A stretch of 64,000 nucleotides of DNA from an uncultured Acidobacteriota bacterium (lineage in GTDB: Bacteria; Acidobacteriota; UBA6911; CAINFC01), in assembly GCA_903847975.1 (NCBI GenBank), contig CAINFC010000006.1, positions 1-64,000 of the forward strand. Reading direction: 5' to 3'. A program made the position numbers and the translations under genes. Below are positions 46,402 through 55,640 of the stretch, piece after piece (the stretch's first letter is position 1; each line of letters begins with the position of its first letter). The notes under the pieces are model-generated. The model had not been told where the DNA came from. It saw nothing but the letters and a program-made list of their open reading frames with translations, and searched no databases.

Positions 46402-47214
46402 TTAAACGTATTCCTGCCGCAAGGATGAGAGCAGTTCCTCCGTCAGCTGTTCCGATTTGCGGAGCTCGTTGAACTTGTCCAGAAGATCGTGTACCGTGAG
46501 ACGCCTTTTTTCGGCCCCCGGGATGTCGTCGATTACCGAACCCTTGTGCATCATAATGGTGCGGTCGCCCAGCTCCAGAGCCTGCTGCATGCTGTGGGTC
46601 ACCATCAAAGCCGTCAGCTTGTCGCGCTCGATAAACCGCCTGGTCAGCCCGATCACCAGAGCAGCCGACTTGGGGTCCAGAGCCGCGGTGTGTTCGTCCA
46701 AAAGAAGGACTTTCGGGCGGGTCAGGACCGCCATCAGCAGCGTCAGGGCCTGGCGCTGCCCGCCTGACAGGCTCCCGATCTGGCTGGAAAGCCGATCTTC
46801 CAGCTTCATCTCCAGGAGGGACGCTTCCTGTCGGTAGACTGCCATCCTTGAAGCGGTCAGCCCCAGTCGTGGGAAGCACTTTTTATCGCGCAGGTATGCC
46901 ATATGCAGATTTTCGGCAATGGTCATCTGCGCGGCCGTTCCCGTAAACGGATTCTGAAAGACCCGCGCGATATGGTGCGCCCGTTCATGTTCCTTCCGTA
47001 AAGTCACATCATTCCCGTCGATCCGGATGAGGCCCTGGTCGGGCGAAAATGTACCGGCGACGGCGTTGAGCAGCGTGGATTTTCCGGAACCGTTGGTCCC
47101 GATAACCGTAACAAATTCACCCGGACGAATATGAAGGTTAATGCCGCACAAAGCGTAGCACTCGTTTCCTGTCCCGGCATTAAAGCGCTTGTGAAGATCC
47201 CGGATCTCAATCAT
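46402..47214 (-). CDS. ABC transporter ATP-binding protein
   Basis: ATPase subunit of 270 residues. Walker A is GTNGSGKST, the Q loop is VFQNPFTGT, the signature is SLSGGQRQALTLL, Walker B is VLLLDEHTAALDP and the switch His is in MVTHSMQQA. It resembles the ATPases (TrpZ-like) that accompany ABC_sub_bind permeases. The start at 47214 (MIEIRD) has AGGAAAC seven bases upstream; a start at 47250, overlapping the previous stop, is also possible and would add 12 residues. It directly follows the permease fused to two binding domains, with which it should form one importer. Confidence 0.94.
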   Translation of the reverse strand: MIEIRDLHKRFNAGTGNECYALCGINLHIRPGEFVTVIGTNGSGKSTLLNAVAGTFSPDQGLIRIDGNDVTLRKEHERAHHIARVFQNPFTGTAAQMTIAENLHMAYLRDKKCFPRLGLTASRMAVYRQEASLLEMKLEDRLSSQIGSLSGGQRQALTLLMAVLTRPKVLLLDEHTAALDPKSAALVIGLTRRFIERDKLTALMVTHSMQQALELGDRTIMMHKGSVIDDIPGAEKRRLTVHDLLDKFNELRKSEQLTEELLSSLRQEYV

Positions 47215-47242
47215 GACCGTTTCCTGCCTGTCCCTTGGAAGT

Positions 47243-50104
47243 TCATTCATGGATGCTCTTTCCGCCTGCTTTCCCGTACACTTTCCGGGCTTTCTTCAGA
47301 AACTCCGGACGGATCGCAAGACCGCAGGAGCGCGCGGCGTCCAGATTCAGAAGAAAAAGGGTCGCGCCGGTCTGCTGGATCGGCATGGCAGCCGGGCTTT
47401 CGCCCTGCAGTATGCGGGCCAGGTAAAGGCCGCCATCGTACCCCGTGCGGTAATAGTCCGGACCCAGTACAGCCATGGCGCCTTTTTCGATGAATTCCGA
47501 GTCCACGGAAAAAACGGGGATTTTATTCTCGGCGGCGACCTTGGCGAAACTGTCAAAACCGACGTTCAACGTGTTGTCCCCCGAATTGAGAAACACCTGA
47601 GCGCCCTTGAGCGCCAAGGAACGGGATGCCTCCAGAACTTCGGAGGGTCCGGTAACCGTGGCTTCCAGGATTTTCTGTCCGGTCTGTGCTGCGTGGGAGC
47701 GGATCTGGAGAAGCACCGATTCGGAATTGGCTTCCGAACTGTTCCACACCACGCCGATGATATTTTTATCCGGCAGCATAGTGCGGATCAGGTCCAGCAT
47801 TTCTGCAATAGGCGGAAAGCAGGACACCCCGGTCACATTGGCAGGATGATCCGTCGCTGTTCTGGCCGCTCCGGCGCGATAGGGGTCGTAGACGTAGGTA
47901 AAGACTACCTGCACATCCGGGCGCCCGCCGGCAAACCGGGCTGCGGCCTGCACGCAGGGGGTAGACAGCGGAACGATGATGTCCACCTTTCGGCGCACCA
48001 TGTCCTGGACGATCGGGCTGATGTTGGAAATTTCCGCCTGGGCATTCCGGAAAAGGAACTCCGGCGTGCGGCTCCCCGTAAAGCCTTTATCTTCCAAAGC
48101 CTTCTGAATCCCCTGCTTGCATAGTTCCACGTTGGGTTCCAGGGCAAACTGGACTATGCCGATCGAGGGAGCTTTATTCGGACTTGGACGGCTGGACACC
48201 ACTTTCCCGTTTTCAATGAAACGCGTGGCCTGGCTGCGGATATCCTCCGGCACATTCATGCCGTATCGCCTGGCGACGTCCAGATTCAATCCTATGGTTA
48301 CCCGGGAATACCTCTCGAAGGGAATTGCCCCGGGCTTTTCGCCTTTCAGAATACGGTTCACCATTTGGGCCGCCTGAATGCCGCTGCTGGTGTAATCGTA
48401 CCCGTAGGCCAGCAGCGCACCGTCCTTGAGCCGCTCCACATCGGCAATGAATATCGGGATCCGAGCTGCGGCAGCGGCTTTGACCACCGAATCAAACGCG
48501 GAATAGACCAGGTTGTCCGGGCTGAGGACAAAGGCACGAATTCCTTTCTGAACCAGGGAAACCGCGGCGGTATACACTTCAGCGGAGCTGGTGATCGTTG
48601 CTCCCTGAAAGGTTATCTCCGGGTTGGCCTGCAGCGCTTTTCGGAGCAGCTCAACATTGAAGACCGAATTGGCCTGTGCCGGATCCCAGATGGCTCCGAT
48701 GGTCATGGGCCCGGGAATAAAACTGCGGGACAGCTCCAGCATTTTTTCCATGGAAACCCAGCCATAAACCCCGGTGACATTGGACAAATGGTCGGTTTCG
48801 CTTTTTCCGGCACCGATAATAAAAGGATTGGCAATGGTCGAAAAAACGACCGGCTTGGATTTGATCTTATTTATGGCCGCCTGGGTGCACGCCGTGGAAA
48901 TGGTTACCACCAGGTCGACGTTCTGCTGCAGGAACTTGTCCAGAATCGTATTGACCGTGGCCAGATCGCCATGGGCGTTTTCCAGGTAAATGATCCCCTT
49001 TTTACCCGGCCCGTAGCCCAGGTTGCCTAACTCCTGGACCAGGGCATCGCGGGTTATGTTGAGGAGGCCGTTGTCGGTCAGCTGGACGACTCCGATCTGT
49101 ACCGTCTTGCTTTCCTGACCTCCGAGATGCATCCAAACGGCGTAGCCGGCGAGTGCGGCGGCCAGCAACAGGACAGCGGCTGCTGCAATCTTTTTCCCGA
49201 TCCGGCTGCGCCCGATGCCCACGAGGGGCGACCGGCTTTTGGCGGCGGGGCGAAAGGACTTGGAAATTACCAGGGTCAGCAGCACAAAAATCGCGGTGAG
49301 CAGTTTCAAATCAATCGGATTCATGCCGACAAACAGAGCGGCGGCTATCAGAAAGCGGAAGAGGATGGAACCCACGATCACCCCCAGGACCCGCGTGAAC
49401 ATGGAAGTTCCTTTCAGGATCGCTTCTCCGATAATGACCGCCGCGAGGCCGATCACGACGGTTCCAATGCCCATACCGATATCGGCGAATCCCTGGTACT
49501 GGGCCACCACGGCTCCAGACAGACCGACGAAGCCGTTGGCCAGGGCCACCCCGAAAAGCGTCATTCCGCTTACGCTCCGTCCGTTTGCGGCCGCCATGGC
49601 CGGATTGTTTCCGGTCACTCGCATGGCGATTCCCAGGTCGGTTTTAAAGAAAAAGGCCAGTGCCGCCCAGAAAAAACAGAGGCATCCGGAAAGAACCAGC
49701 GCATTCCAGCCTTCCGGATGAATGCCGGGATTCCAGAGCGCGATCCGGGTGAAGACCGTTTCCTGGTTGAGCAGCGGAATATTGGAACGGCCCATGACGT
49801 GAAGATTGATGGAATAAAGCGCCGTCATCACCAGGATTCCGGATAGGAGTCCATTGATTCGAAAGCGGGTGTGGATGAAGGCGGTCGTCCAACCGGAGGC
49901 CAGACCAACGGCGAATGCCGCTGCCAGAGCGGCCAACGGATGGACCCCGGCGGTAAGCAGCACCGCGCACCAGGCCGCTCCCGCCGTAAAGCTGCCGTCT
50001 ACGGTGATATCCGGGAAATCGTGAATCCGAAAGGTTAGGAACACACCCATCGTCATGAAGGCATAAAGAAGGCCAAGACTGATTGCGCCCACCCAAAGTT
50101 CCAC
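47243..50104 (-). CDS. ABC permease fused to two ABC_sub_bind substrate-binding domains
   Basis: Fusion protein of 953 residues. Residues 1-285 are a LivH/BPD_transp_2-type permease with about eight membrane segments (start SLGLLYAFMTMGVFL; RVTGNNPAMAAANG coupling region). A further membrane helix (about 305-325) would carry the chain into the periplasm. Residues about 335-625 and 648-945 are two ABC_sub_bind domains, each with the family signatures (IGAIWDPAQANSV and IGVVWNSSEANSE in the hinge). Normally permease and binding protein are separate genes. The start is GTG, eight bases after AAGGAT and four bases after the STAS-protein stop. The two domains are clearly diverged, so the duplication is not recent. 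The substrate is unknown; TrpX relatives bind tryptophan. Confidence 0.92.
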   Translation of the reverse strand: MELWVGAISLGLLYAFMTMGVFLTFRIHDFPDITVDGSFTAGAAWCAVLLTAGVHPLAALAAAFAVGLASGWTTAFIHTRFRINGLLSGILVMTALYSINLHVMGRSNIPLLNQETVFTRIALWNPGIHPEGWNALVLSGCLCFFWAALAFFFKTDLGIAMRVTGNNPAMAAANGRSVSGMTLFGVALANGFVGLSGAVVAQYQGFADIGMGIGTVVIGLAAVIIGEAILKGTSMFTRVLGVIVGSILFRFLIAAALFVGMNPIDLKLLTAIFVLLTLVISKSFRPAAKSRSPLVGIGRSRIGKKIAAAAVLLLAAALAGYAVWMHLGGQESKTVQIGVVQLTDNGLLNITRDALVQELGNLGYGPGKKGIIYLENAHGDLATVNTILDKFLQQNVDLVVTISTACTQAAINKIKSKPVVFSTIANPFIIGAGKSETDHLSNVTGVYGWVSMEKMLELSRSFIPGPMTIGAIWDPAQANSVFNVELLRKALQANPEITFQGATITSSAEVYTAAVSLVQKGIRAFVLSPDNLVYSAFDSVVKAAAAARIPIFIADVERLKDGALLAYGYDYTSSGIQAAQMVNRILKGEKPGAIPFERYSRVTIGLNLDVARRYGMNVPEDIRSQATRFIENGKVVSSRPSPNKAPSIGIVQFALEPNVELCKQGIQKALEDKGFTGSRTPEFLFRNAQAEISNISPIVQDMVRRKVDIIVPLSTPCVQAAARFAGGRPDVQVVFTYVYDPYRAGAARTATDHPANVTGVSCFPPIAEMLDLIRTMLPDKNIIGVVWNSSEANSESVLLQIRSHAAQTGQKILEATVTGPSEVLEASRSLALKGAQVFLNSGDNTLNVGFDSFAKVAAENKIPVFSVDSEFIEKGAMAVLGPDYYRTGYDGGLYLARILQGESPAAMPIQQTGATLFLLNLDAARSCGLAIRPEFLKKARKVYGKAGGKSIHE

Positions 50105-50108
50105 GGGG

Positions 50109-51329
50109 TTATCCTTTCAGTTCGATCATGCCGATTACACCGCTGCTGAATCGGCTACGTCCGAGAAGGTGCTGCACGCGGACCGGGTTCAGCTCCGTTA
50201 GCACGCGGGACAGTTCCCCCTCGAAAGCATCGGGGTTCTTGTGGATCGGTCCTTTTTGAAAAACACAGCCGTGCAGATGCGATCGGGTATCCCGGGAGAA
50301 AAGCTTCCGTACCTCCGGCCGGCAGAGACTCAGATCACGGCAGGCAATCCCAACAGCGGCCACAATGTGATTTTCGTCGGCCGGTTCCAGGGGAAAATTG
50401 ACCCAGGCGGGGAATTGTGACCCGTCAAAGATCTCCTCTCCGGTTGCGGGACGGTTTTCGCGGATGGGTGACTTTTTCAGGTTCATTCCGAAAATGCCCT
50501 TGCTCTCCGCCAGGAGGACCATGCCCGCCATCGGCCAGCCGGACGGCAAGGCGAGTACCCAGTCCGCGATTTCGTCCAGAGTAACATAGGCCCGGCCAGC
50601 TTCAAAGGAAGCAACATAGCGGCAGCTGCCGCCGAATCCGAAGCCGTGAAGAAAACGAAACTCCTCGTTTGACCCGGGGCCGGAGTAAATCATGAAATCC
50701 ACCGCCGGCCGGCTGACTGCGGGGTAGTAGAAGAAATGGTGATTCAGGAGCAGCGCTTCGCCGAAGAGCGATTTGAATTCCTCGTATCCCTCTCCGCTGG
50801 CCGCCAGCCCCGTACCGTACCGGTAACTTCCCTGGGGCACCGGAACGACGTCCTCCGGCTGGTAGTCGGCGCGGGATAGCTTCTCGGAGGACCCGATCAG
50901 GGCAAGGGTTTCCGGAACGGCATCATATTCCCGGAGCCGGAACACGGTTCCATCGGGGCGGATCTGTTCTTCGGGACCCGCAGGGAGCGGAAGGAACTCC
51001 CCATCCAGCAGCCCCTGCTCGGTATCAACGAACCGGAAAAACCGATCAAATCCGCCCACGGTGAAAACGCTTTTCAGCTTTTCCGGCACCTGGAAGAGAA
51101 TCAGCTCGCCGCCCACCTTTTTTAATTCCTTTTGAACGGCGAAAAAAAGACGAAGCCCCAGGCTTGAAAGAAAGGTGGTGGATGCAAGGTCCACCAGAAG
51201 ATACCTTTTGCCGTCGCGTATCATTTGCTCCAGATGCTGCTGCACTTCGGGTGAACTCATGCCGTCGATCCGCCCCTCCACCGACAGTTGGGCGAGACCA
51301 CGGAGCTCTTTCAGGGTACAAAAGGCCAT
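50109..51329 (-). CDS. STAS domain fused to a large unassigned C-terminal region
   Basis: Protein of 406 residues. Residues 1-100 are a STAS domain: DLASTTFLSSLGLRLFFAV holds the serine region, and GGFDRFFRF is the usual C-terminal helix. Residues about 105-406 match no family I recognise. They are cytoplasmic in character, aromatic-rich around 195-215 (NHHFFYYP), and include a GFGFGGSCRY segment, like a small-molecule or enzyme-type domain. It heads the operon containing the permease-binding-protein fusion and its ATPase. STAS domains on transporters usually regulate them, so a regulatory role toward the transporter is a reasonable inference. Confidence 0.82.
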   Translation of the reverse strand: MAFCTLKELRGLAQLSVEGRIDGMSSPEVQQHLEQMIRDGKRYLLVDLASTTFLSSLGLRLFFAVQKELKKVGGELILFQVPEKLKSVFTVGGFDRFFRFVDTEQGLLDGEFLPLPAGPEEQIRPDGTVFRLREYDAVPETLALIGSSEKLSRADYQPEDVVPVPQGSYRYGTGLAASGEGYEEFKSLFGEALLLNHHFFYYPAVSRPAVDFMIYSGPGSNEEFRFLHGFGFGGSCRYVASFEAGRAYVTLDEIADWVLALPSGWPMAGMVLLAESKGIFGMNLKKSPIRENRPATGEEIFDGSQFPAWVNFPLEPADENHIVAAVGIACRDLSLCRPEVRKLFSRDTRSHLHGCVFQKGPIHKNPDAFEGELSRVLTELNPVRVQHLLGRSRFSSGVIGMIELKG

Positions 51330-51465
51330 TTCCTACTCCCGCAGGTACCGAATTTGTTTATGATACACATGATAGTGGCGTGATGTCGTTATTCTGTGGC
51401 GCAGTTAGTTTAGGTTTGCCACAGACGGCTTGTCAAGTGGAAAACCGGTATTCCCAAAATCCAAA

Positions 51466-51495
51466 TTGACACTCCCTTCTCACACCCGGTAAAAT
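51466..51495 (+). promoter_or_regulatory. Sigma70-type promoter
   Basis: TTGACA at 51466-51471 and TAAAAT at 51490-51495 with an 18-base spacer, about 40 bases before the start codon of the duplicated binding protein. Confidence 0.65.
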
Positions 51496-51539
51496 CGAGG
51501 CCGTGCCCATAACCTCAACCTGAACAAAGATGGACTGAC

Positions 51540-52991
51540 ATGGTACGCTTTTTTTCTTTCCGCCTGATGGCATTCTTTTTCCTTTTTTCCTGGATGCCGG
51601 TATCGCTGGGGGCCGAATACACAGACATCCGAATCCTTACCGAGGAGTACTTTCCGCTCAATTATACGCAGGGCAGCCGACTTTCCGGTCTATCGGTGGA
51701 CATCGTGAGGGAGATGCTCTACCGCCAGCACCAGCGGGCCTGGGTGGAAACGATGCCCTGGGACGAAGCCTACCGGCTGCTGCTGCAGGGACCGCGCGTC
51801 GCTCTTTTTTCCACCGTGCTCACCCAGGAGCGCAAGGACCGCTTTCGCTGGGCAGGACCCTTTGCCAGCATGGAAACGCGTTTTTATGCTCCTTCCGGAT
51901 CGAGCCTGGTTTTGAACCGACTGGAGGACGCCAAAGCGCTCCGCATCGCCACGGTGAAAGATTACTACTCCGACCATTATCTGCGGTCGCAGGGCTTTAC
52001 GAACCTTGTCTCCTGCGAAAATGAGGATGCCGCCCTGCGGTTGCTGATGAGCGGCCAGGCCGATCTGTTTCCTTCCCCGAACCTGGGGATGGGCGCCCTC
52101 CTGCAGCGCAACGGACTTCCGCGGCAGAGCGTGAAAAGCCTCTACGATCTGGCCATCGACCTGGTTTATATCGCTTTCTCCAAGGACATCCGCGAGGAGG
52201 AGGTCGACCGCTGGCAGGCGGCGCTGGACGACATGAAGACCGACGGCTGGTTTTCATGGTACTACGGCGTGTGGCTTCCGGGGGAAACCCCTCCGGGCAT
52301 CCTGCAGCTGATGACCGAAGATTACCCTCCGGTCACCTACCAGCAGAACGGAAAGACAACCGGTCTGGCCACGGAAATAGTGCAGGAAATTCTCCGGCGA
52401 TGCGGCCTGCCGGATAATATCCGGATGACCTCCTGGTCCAGCGCTTACAACATGACTCTGATCAACCCCAACACGGTCCTGTTCAGCACCGAGCGGACCG
52501 CCCTCCGCGAAAAGCTTTTTCACTGGGTCGGGCCCATCGGTCAGAACACGCTGGCCTTCTATGCCAAAAAGGGCTCCGGGATTCGCATCCAGTCCCTGGA
52601 GGATGCCAAAAAGGTGAAGGCGATCGCCACGACCGCCGGCTGGTTCTCCGAACAGATTCTGAAAGATGCCGGATTTACCAACCTGGTCAGCTCCGCGCAG
52701 CCGACCAGCAACGTGGTGCAGCTGATGAACGGGGAAGTTCAGCTCTCGGTTTTTACCGATCTGACCATACCGTCCATCGCCCGGCAGGCGGGCTTTGGTG
52801 TTTCCGATCTGGAGATGCTCTTCGCTATCACGAAAACCAAATTCTATATTGCCATCTCCCTGGGAACCCCGCAGAAAACGCTGGAACAGTGGAAGCAGAC
52901 TTTGTCCTCCATGAAGCAGGATGGCACCTTTCGACTGATTTACGAACGCTATGTTCCCGGGGCGGATATCGCCGAGCTGCTCATCGAATGA
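51540..52991 (+). CDS. Exported tandem SBP_bac_3-type binding protein
   Basis: Protein of 483 residues: signal peptide 1-24 (VSLGAE), then two family-3 type solute-binding domains in tandem (about 27-255 and 258-480). Both halves have matching landmarks: ILTEEYFPLNY against LMTEDYPPVTY, ALFSTVLTQERKDRFRWAGP against LFSTERTALREKLFHWVGP, and GFTNLVS in each. The protein is therefore an internal duplication with about equal halves. Such domains bind amino acids or similar polar ligands. No permease is adjacent. The stop overlaps the ATG of the aminotransferase (ATGA), which suggests an amino acid as the ligand. Confidence 0.88.
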   Translation: MVRFFSFRLMAFFFLFSWMPVSLGAEYTDIRILTEEYFPLNYTQGSRLSGLSVDIVREMLYRQHQRAWVETMPWDEAYRLLLQGPRVALFSTVLTQERKDRFRWAGPFASMETRFYAPSGSSLVLNRLEDAKALRIATVKDYYSDHYLRSQGFTNLVSCENEDAALRLLMSGQADLFPSPNLGMGALLQRNGLPRQSVKSLYDLAIDLVYIAFSKDIREEEVDRWQAALDDMKTDGWFSWYYGVWLPGETPPGILQLMTEDYPPVTYQQNGKTTGLATEIVQEILRRCGLPDNIRMTSWSSAYNMTLINPNTVLFSTERTALREKLFHWVGPIGQNTLAFYAKKGSGIRIQSLEDAKKVKAIATTAGWFSEQILKDAGFTNLVSSAQPTSNVVQLMNGEVQLSVFTDLTIPSIARQAGFGVSDLEMLFAITKTKFYIAISLGTPQKTLEQWKQTLSSMKQDGTFRLIYERYVPGADIAELLIE

Positions 52992-54160
52992 TTGTCTCCA
53001 AGCTGCCCCAGGTGGGCACCACGATCTTTACCGTTATGTCCCGGATGGCGGCGGAGTGCGGCGCCATCAATCTCTCCCAGGGATTTCCGGAGTTCTCTCC
53101 GCCGAAGCGGATGCTGGATCTGGTGTCCCGGCACATGTCGGACGGCGCCAATCAGTATGCCCCGATGGCCGGCGACCCGGGGCTGCGCGACGCCATTTCA
53201 CGCAAAGTAAAAAGGCTATACGGGGGGAGCTATGATCCGGAAAAAGAAATTACCGTCACCGCCGGGGCCACCCAGGCCATTTTTACCGCCATTGCGGCAT
53301 GCGTGCACCCCGGCGACGAGGTCATCCTGTTCCCGCCGGTTTACGATTCTTATCTTCCCGCTGTGCTGCTGGCCGGAGGAAAACCGGTCTGCGTACCCCT
53401 CTCCTTTCCCGGATATCGGCCCGACTGGCAGAAAACAGCCGACCGGATCACTCCGCGCACGAGGATGATTCTTCTGAACACCCCGCACAATCCCACGGGA
53501 ACCGCCTGGAAAGAGTCGGACCTGCAGGCCCTGCATGCGGTGGTCCAAGGGACCTCCGTGCTGCTCCTGGCCGATGAAGTTTACGAGCATGTCCTGTATG
53601 ACAGCCGGCCGCACCAGAGCCTGGCGCGGTTTCCGGAGCTTCGGGAGAGGTCCTTCCTGGTATCCAGCTTCGGCAAGACCTACCATATGACAGGCTGGAA
53701 AATTGGATATTGCCTGGCACCGGGGGAACTGATGTCGGAATTTCGAAAAGTCCATCAGTTTAATGTGTTTGCCGTCAACCATCCCATGCAGAGGGCCATT
53801 GCCGACTTCATGGCCGAAGTCCCGGATTTTGAGACGGGGCTTTCCGCCTTTTACCAGGCCAAGCGGGACTTCTTCCGCGCGCAGCTGGAAGGTACCCCGT
53901 TCACGCTGATGCCCTGCGAAGGCACCTATTTCCAGCTGGCCGGCTACGAGAAGATCTCCGGGATGGCGGATCGCGACTTCGTTGTGGAGCTGACCCGCCG
54001 ATATGGTGTGGCCGCCATTCCCGTCTCCGCATTCCACCCCGGCGGCGAGGACCGCCGGCAAATTCGGTTCTGTTTTGCTAAAAACGAAAGCACCCTGGCG
54101 GCGGCCGCTGCCAGGCTGCGAGCGGTTTCCGCTCCTTTTCCCCTGGAGAAAACATCATGA
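52988..54160 (+). CDS. PLP-dependent aminotransferase (methionine aminotransferase/KAT type)
   Basis: Fold-type I aminotransferase of 390 residues. The start overlaps the preceding gene by four bases. INLSQGFPEFSPP near the N-terminus, NTPHNPTGTAW, LADEVYEHVLYD and the PLP lysine Lys230 in SSFGKTYHMTGWKIGY identify the YbdL/kynurenine aminotransferase group. It probably moves the amino group of methionine or aromatic amino acids to a 2-oxo acid. The next gene again overlaps by four bases, so this is a tightly coupled unit with a binding protein upstream and an oxidoreductase downstream. Confidence 0.92.
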   Translation: MIVSKLPQVGTTIFTVMSRMAAECGAINLSQGFPEFSPPKRMLDLVSRHMSDGANQYAPMAGDPGLRDAISRKVKRLYGGSYDPEKEITVTAGATQAIFTAIAACVHPGDEVILFPPVYDSYLPAVLLAGGKPVCVPLSFPGYRPDWQKTADRITPRTRMILLNTPHNPTGTAWKESDLQALHAVVQGTSVLLLADEVYEHVLYDSRPHQSLARFPELRERSFLVSSFGKTYHMTGWKIGYCLAPGELMSEFRKVHQFNVFAVNHPMQRAIADFMAEVPDFETGLSAFYQAKRDFFRAQLEGTPFTLMPCEGTYFQLAGYEKISGMADRDFVVELTRRYGVAAIPVSAFHPGGEDRRQIRFCFAKNESTLAAAAARLRAVSAPFPLEKTS

Positions 54161-55599
54161 AAAAAGTTGCCGCAGATCGAATCCCGGAAAAGCGCTCCCG
54201 TCGCAATTTCCTGAAATCCTCCGCTGGCGCCGCCGGTACTTTTCTTATTGTTCCGCGCCGGGTTCTGGGCGGGACCGGCTTTGTGGCCCCCAACGATAAA
54301 ATCAATGTGGCCATGATCGGCTGCGGGGGGCAGGGCCTGGTCGATACGGGCAACCTGATCAAATTTCCGGAGCTTCAGTATATAGCCGTGGCCGATCCGA
54401 TGGAAGAATGGGATTATCGTGAGTTCTACTTCGGGGGCACGGCGGGAAGGTTGGCCGCCAAGAGAATCATAGAAAACAAGTATGCAGACGATCGACAAAG
54501 GGCCGGCTACAGCGGGTGCCGGGCATACGAGGATTTCCGGGAAATGCTGGACAGGGAAACCGGAATCGACGCAGTCACCGTGGAAACCACCGACAGCCTG
54601 CACGCCCTCGCCTCCCTGGCGGCTTTGAAGCGTGGAAAGCATGTGTATTGCCAGAAGCCTCTTACCCACGATATTTACGAAGCCAGGGAGATGGCGCGGG
54701 TAGCCCGGGAAGCCAAAGTCGCCACCCAGATGGGCAATCAGGGGCACGCCATGGAAGGCAACAAGCTGATTACCGAATGGATACAGTCGGGAGCTATCGG
54801 AGAGGTCACTGAAGTGCAGTGCTGGACGGACCGTCCGGCCGGAATGTGGCCCCAGGGAGTGGAGGTGCCGAAGGAGACGCCTTCCGTGCCGCGTGCGCTC
54901 AATTGGAACCTGTGGGTGGGCCCGGCTGCGGACCGGCCTTATCACCCCATTTATCTGCCTTTTCGATGGCGCGGATTCTGGGATTTTGGAACCGGCTCCC
55001 TGGGCGACATGGGCTGTCACATCATGGATACGCCGGTTTCTGTTCTGGGGCTGCGTCACCCGGTCAGCATGGAGGCGGTCGCTACAACCCCCCGAACCAG
55101 GGATACCTACCCGGTCGGCAGCATGCTCCGCTACGAGTTTGCCGGTCAGAACGGCCGGCCGGGAATCGTCATGACCTGGATGGATGGCGGGCTCATGCCC
55201 TTCCGGCCACCGGAGCTGGAAGCCGGAAGGCGGCTCGGCGACAAGGACGGGGGTGTGCTGTTCCGGGGAACGCGCGGCGTGCTGATGTGCGGCTGTTTCG
55301 GCGAAAGTCCACGCCTTATCCCGGAGAGCGCCATGCAGAAATTCGTGCGGCCCCCCAAAACGCTTCCAAGAACGGAAGGGATTTACCGCGAATGGGTGGA
55401 CGCGATGAAGGGCAAGGAGCCGGCCAGCTCCAACTTCGAGGTCTCCGGACCTCTTACGGAAATCGTGCTTCTGGGAAACATCGGCTTGCGATATCCCAAT
55501 CAGAAGCTGGAATACGACAGCGCGCAAATGAAGATAACCAACCTGGATGAAGCGAACCAGTATGTCCGGCGATCCTACCAGGGAGGTTGGGGCGCCTGA
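54157..55599 (+). CDS. Tat-exported Gfo/Idh/MocA family oxidoreductase
   Basis: Protein of 480 residues with a twin-arginine signal (KRSRRNFLKSSAGAAGTFL, about 11-30), so it is folded in the cytoplasm with its cofactor and exported. A Rossmann start follows (INVAMIGCGGQG, about 49-60). The catalytic region EKP is represented by YCQKPLTHD, and MGNQGHAMEG is typical of the exported planctomycete-acidobacterial subgroup. The C-terminal beta-sheet domain is complete. It probably oxidises or isomerises a sugar or glycoside using NAD(P). It overlaps the aminotransferase by four bases. Confidence 0.92.
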   Translation: MKKVAADRIPEKRSRRNFLKSSAGAAGTFLIVPRRVLGGTGFVAPNDKINVAMIGCGGQGLVDTGNLIKFPELQYIAVADPMEEWDYREFYFGGTAGRLAAKRIIENKYADDRQRAGYSGCRAYEDFREMLDRETGIDAVTVETTDSLHALASLAALKRGKHVYCQKPLTHDIYEAREMARVAREAKVATQMGNQGHAMEGNKLITEWIQSGAIGEVTEVQCWTDRPAGMWPQGVEVPKETPSVPRALNWNLWVGPAADRPYHPIYLPFRWRGFWDFGTGSLGDMGCHIMDTPVSVLGLRHPVSMEAVATTPRTRDTYPVGSMLRYEFAGQNGRPGIVMTWMDGGLMPFRPPELEAGRRLGDKDGGVLFRGTRGVLMCGCFGESPRLIPESAMQKFVRPPKTLPRTEGIYREWVDAMKGKEPASSNFEVSGPLTEIVLLGNIGLRYPNQKLEYDSAQMKITNLDEANQYVRRSYQGGWGA

Positions 55600-55640
55600 T
55601 CCGGAAAGAGACCCGGCATTTTTTTCAGGAAATCAAAAAA

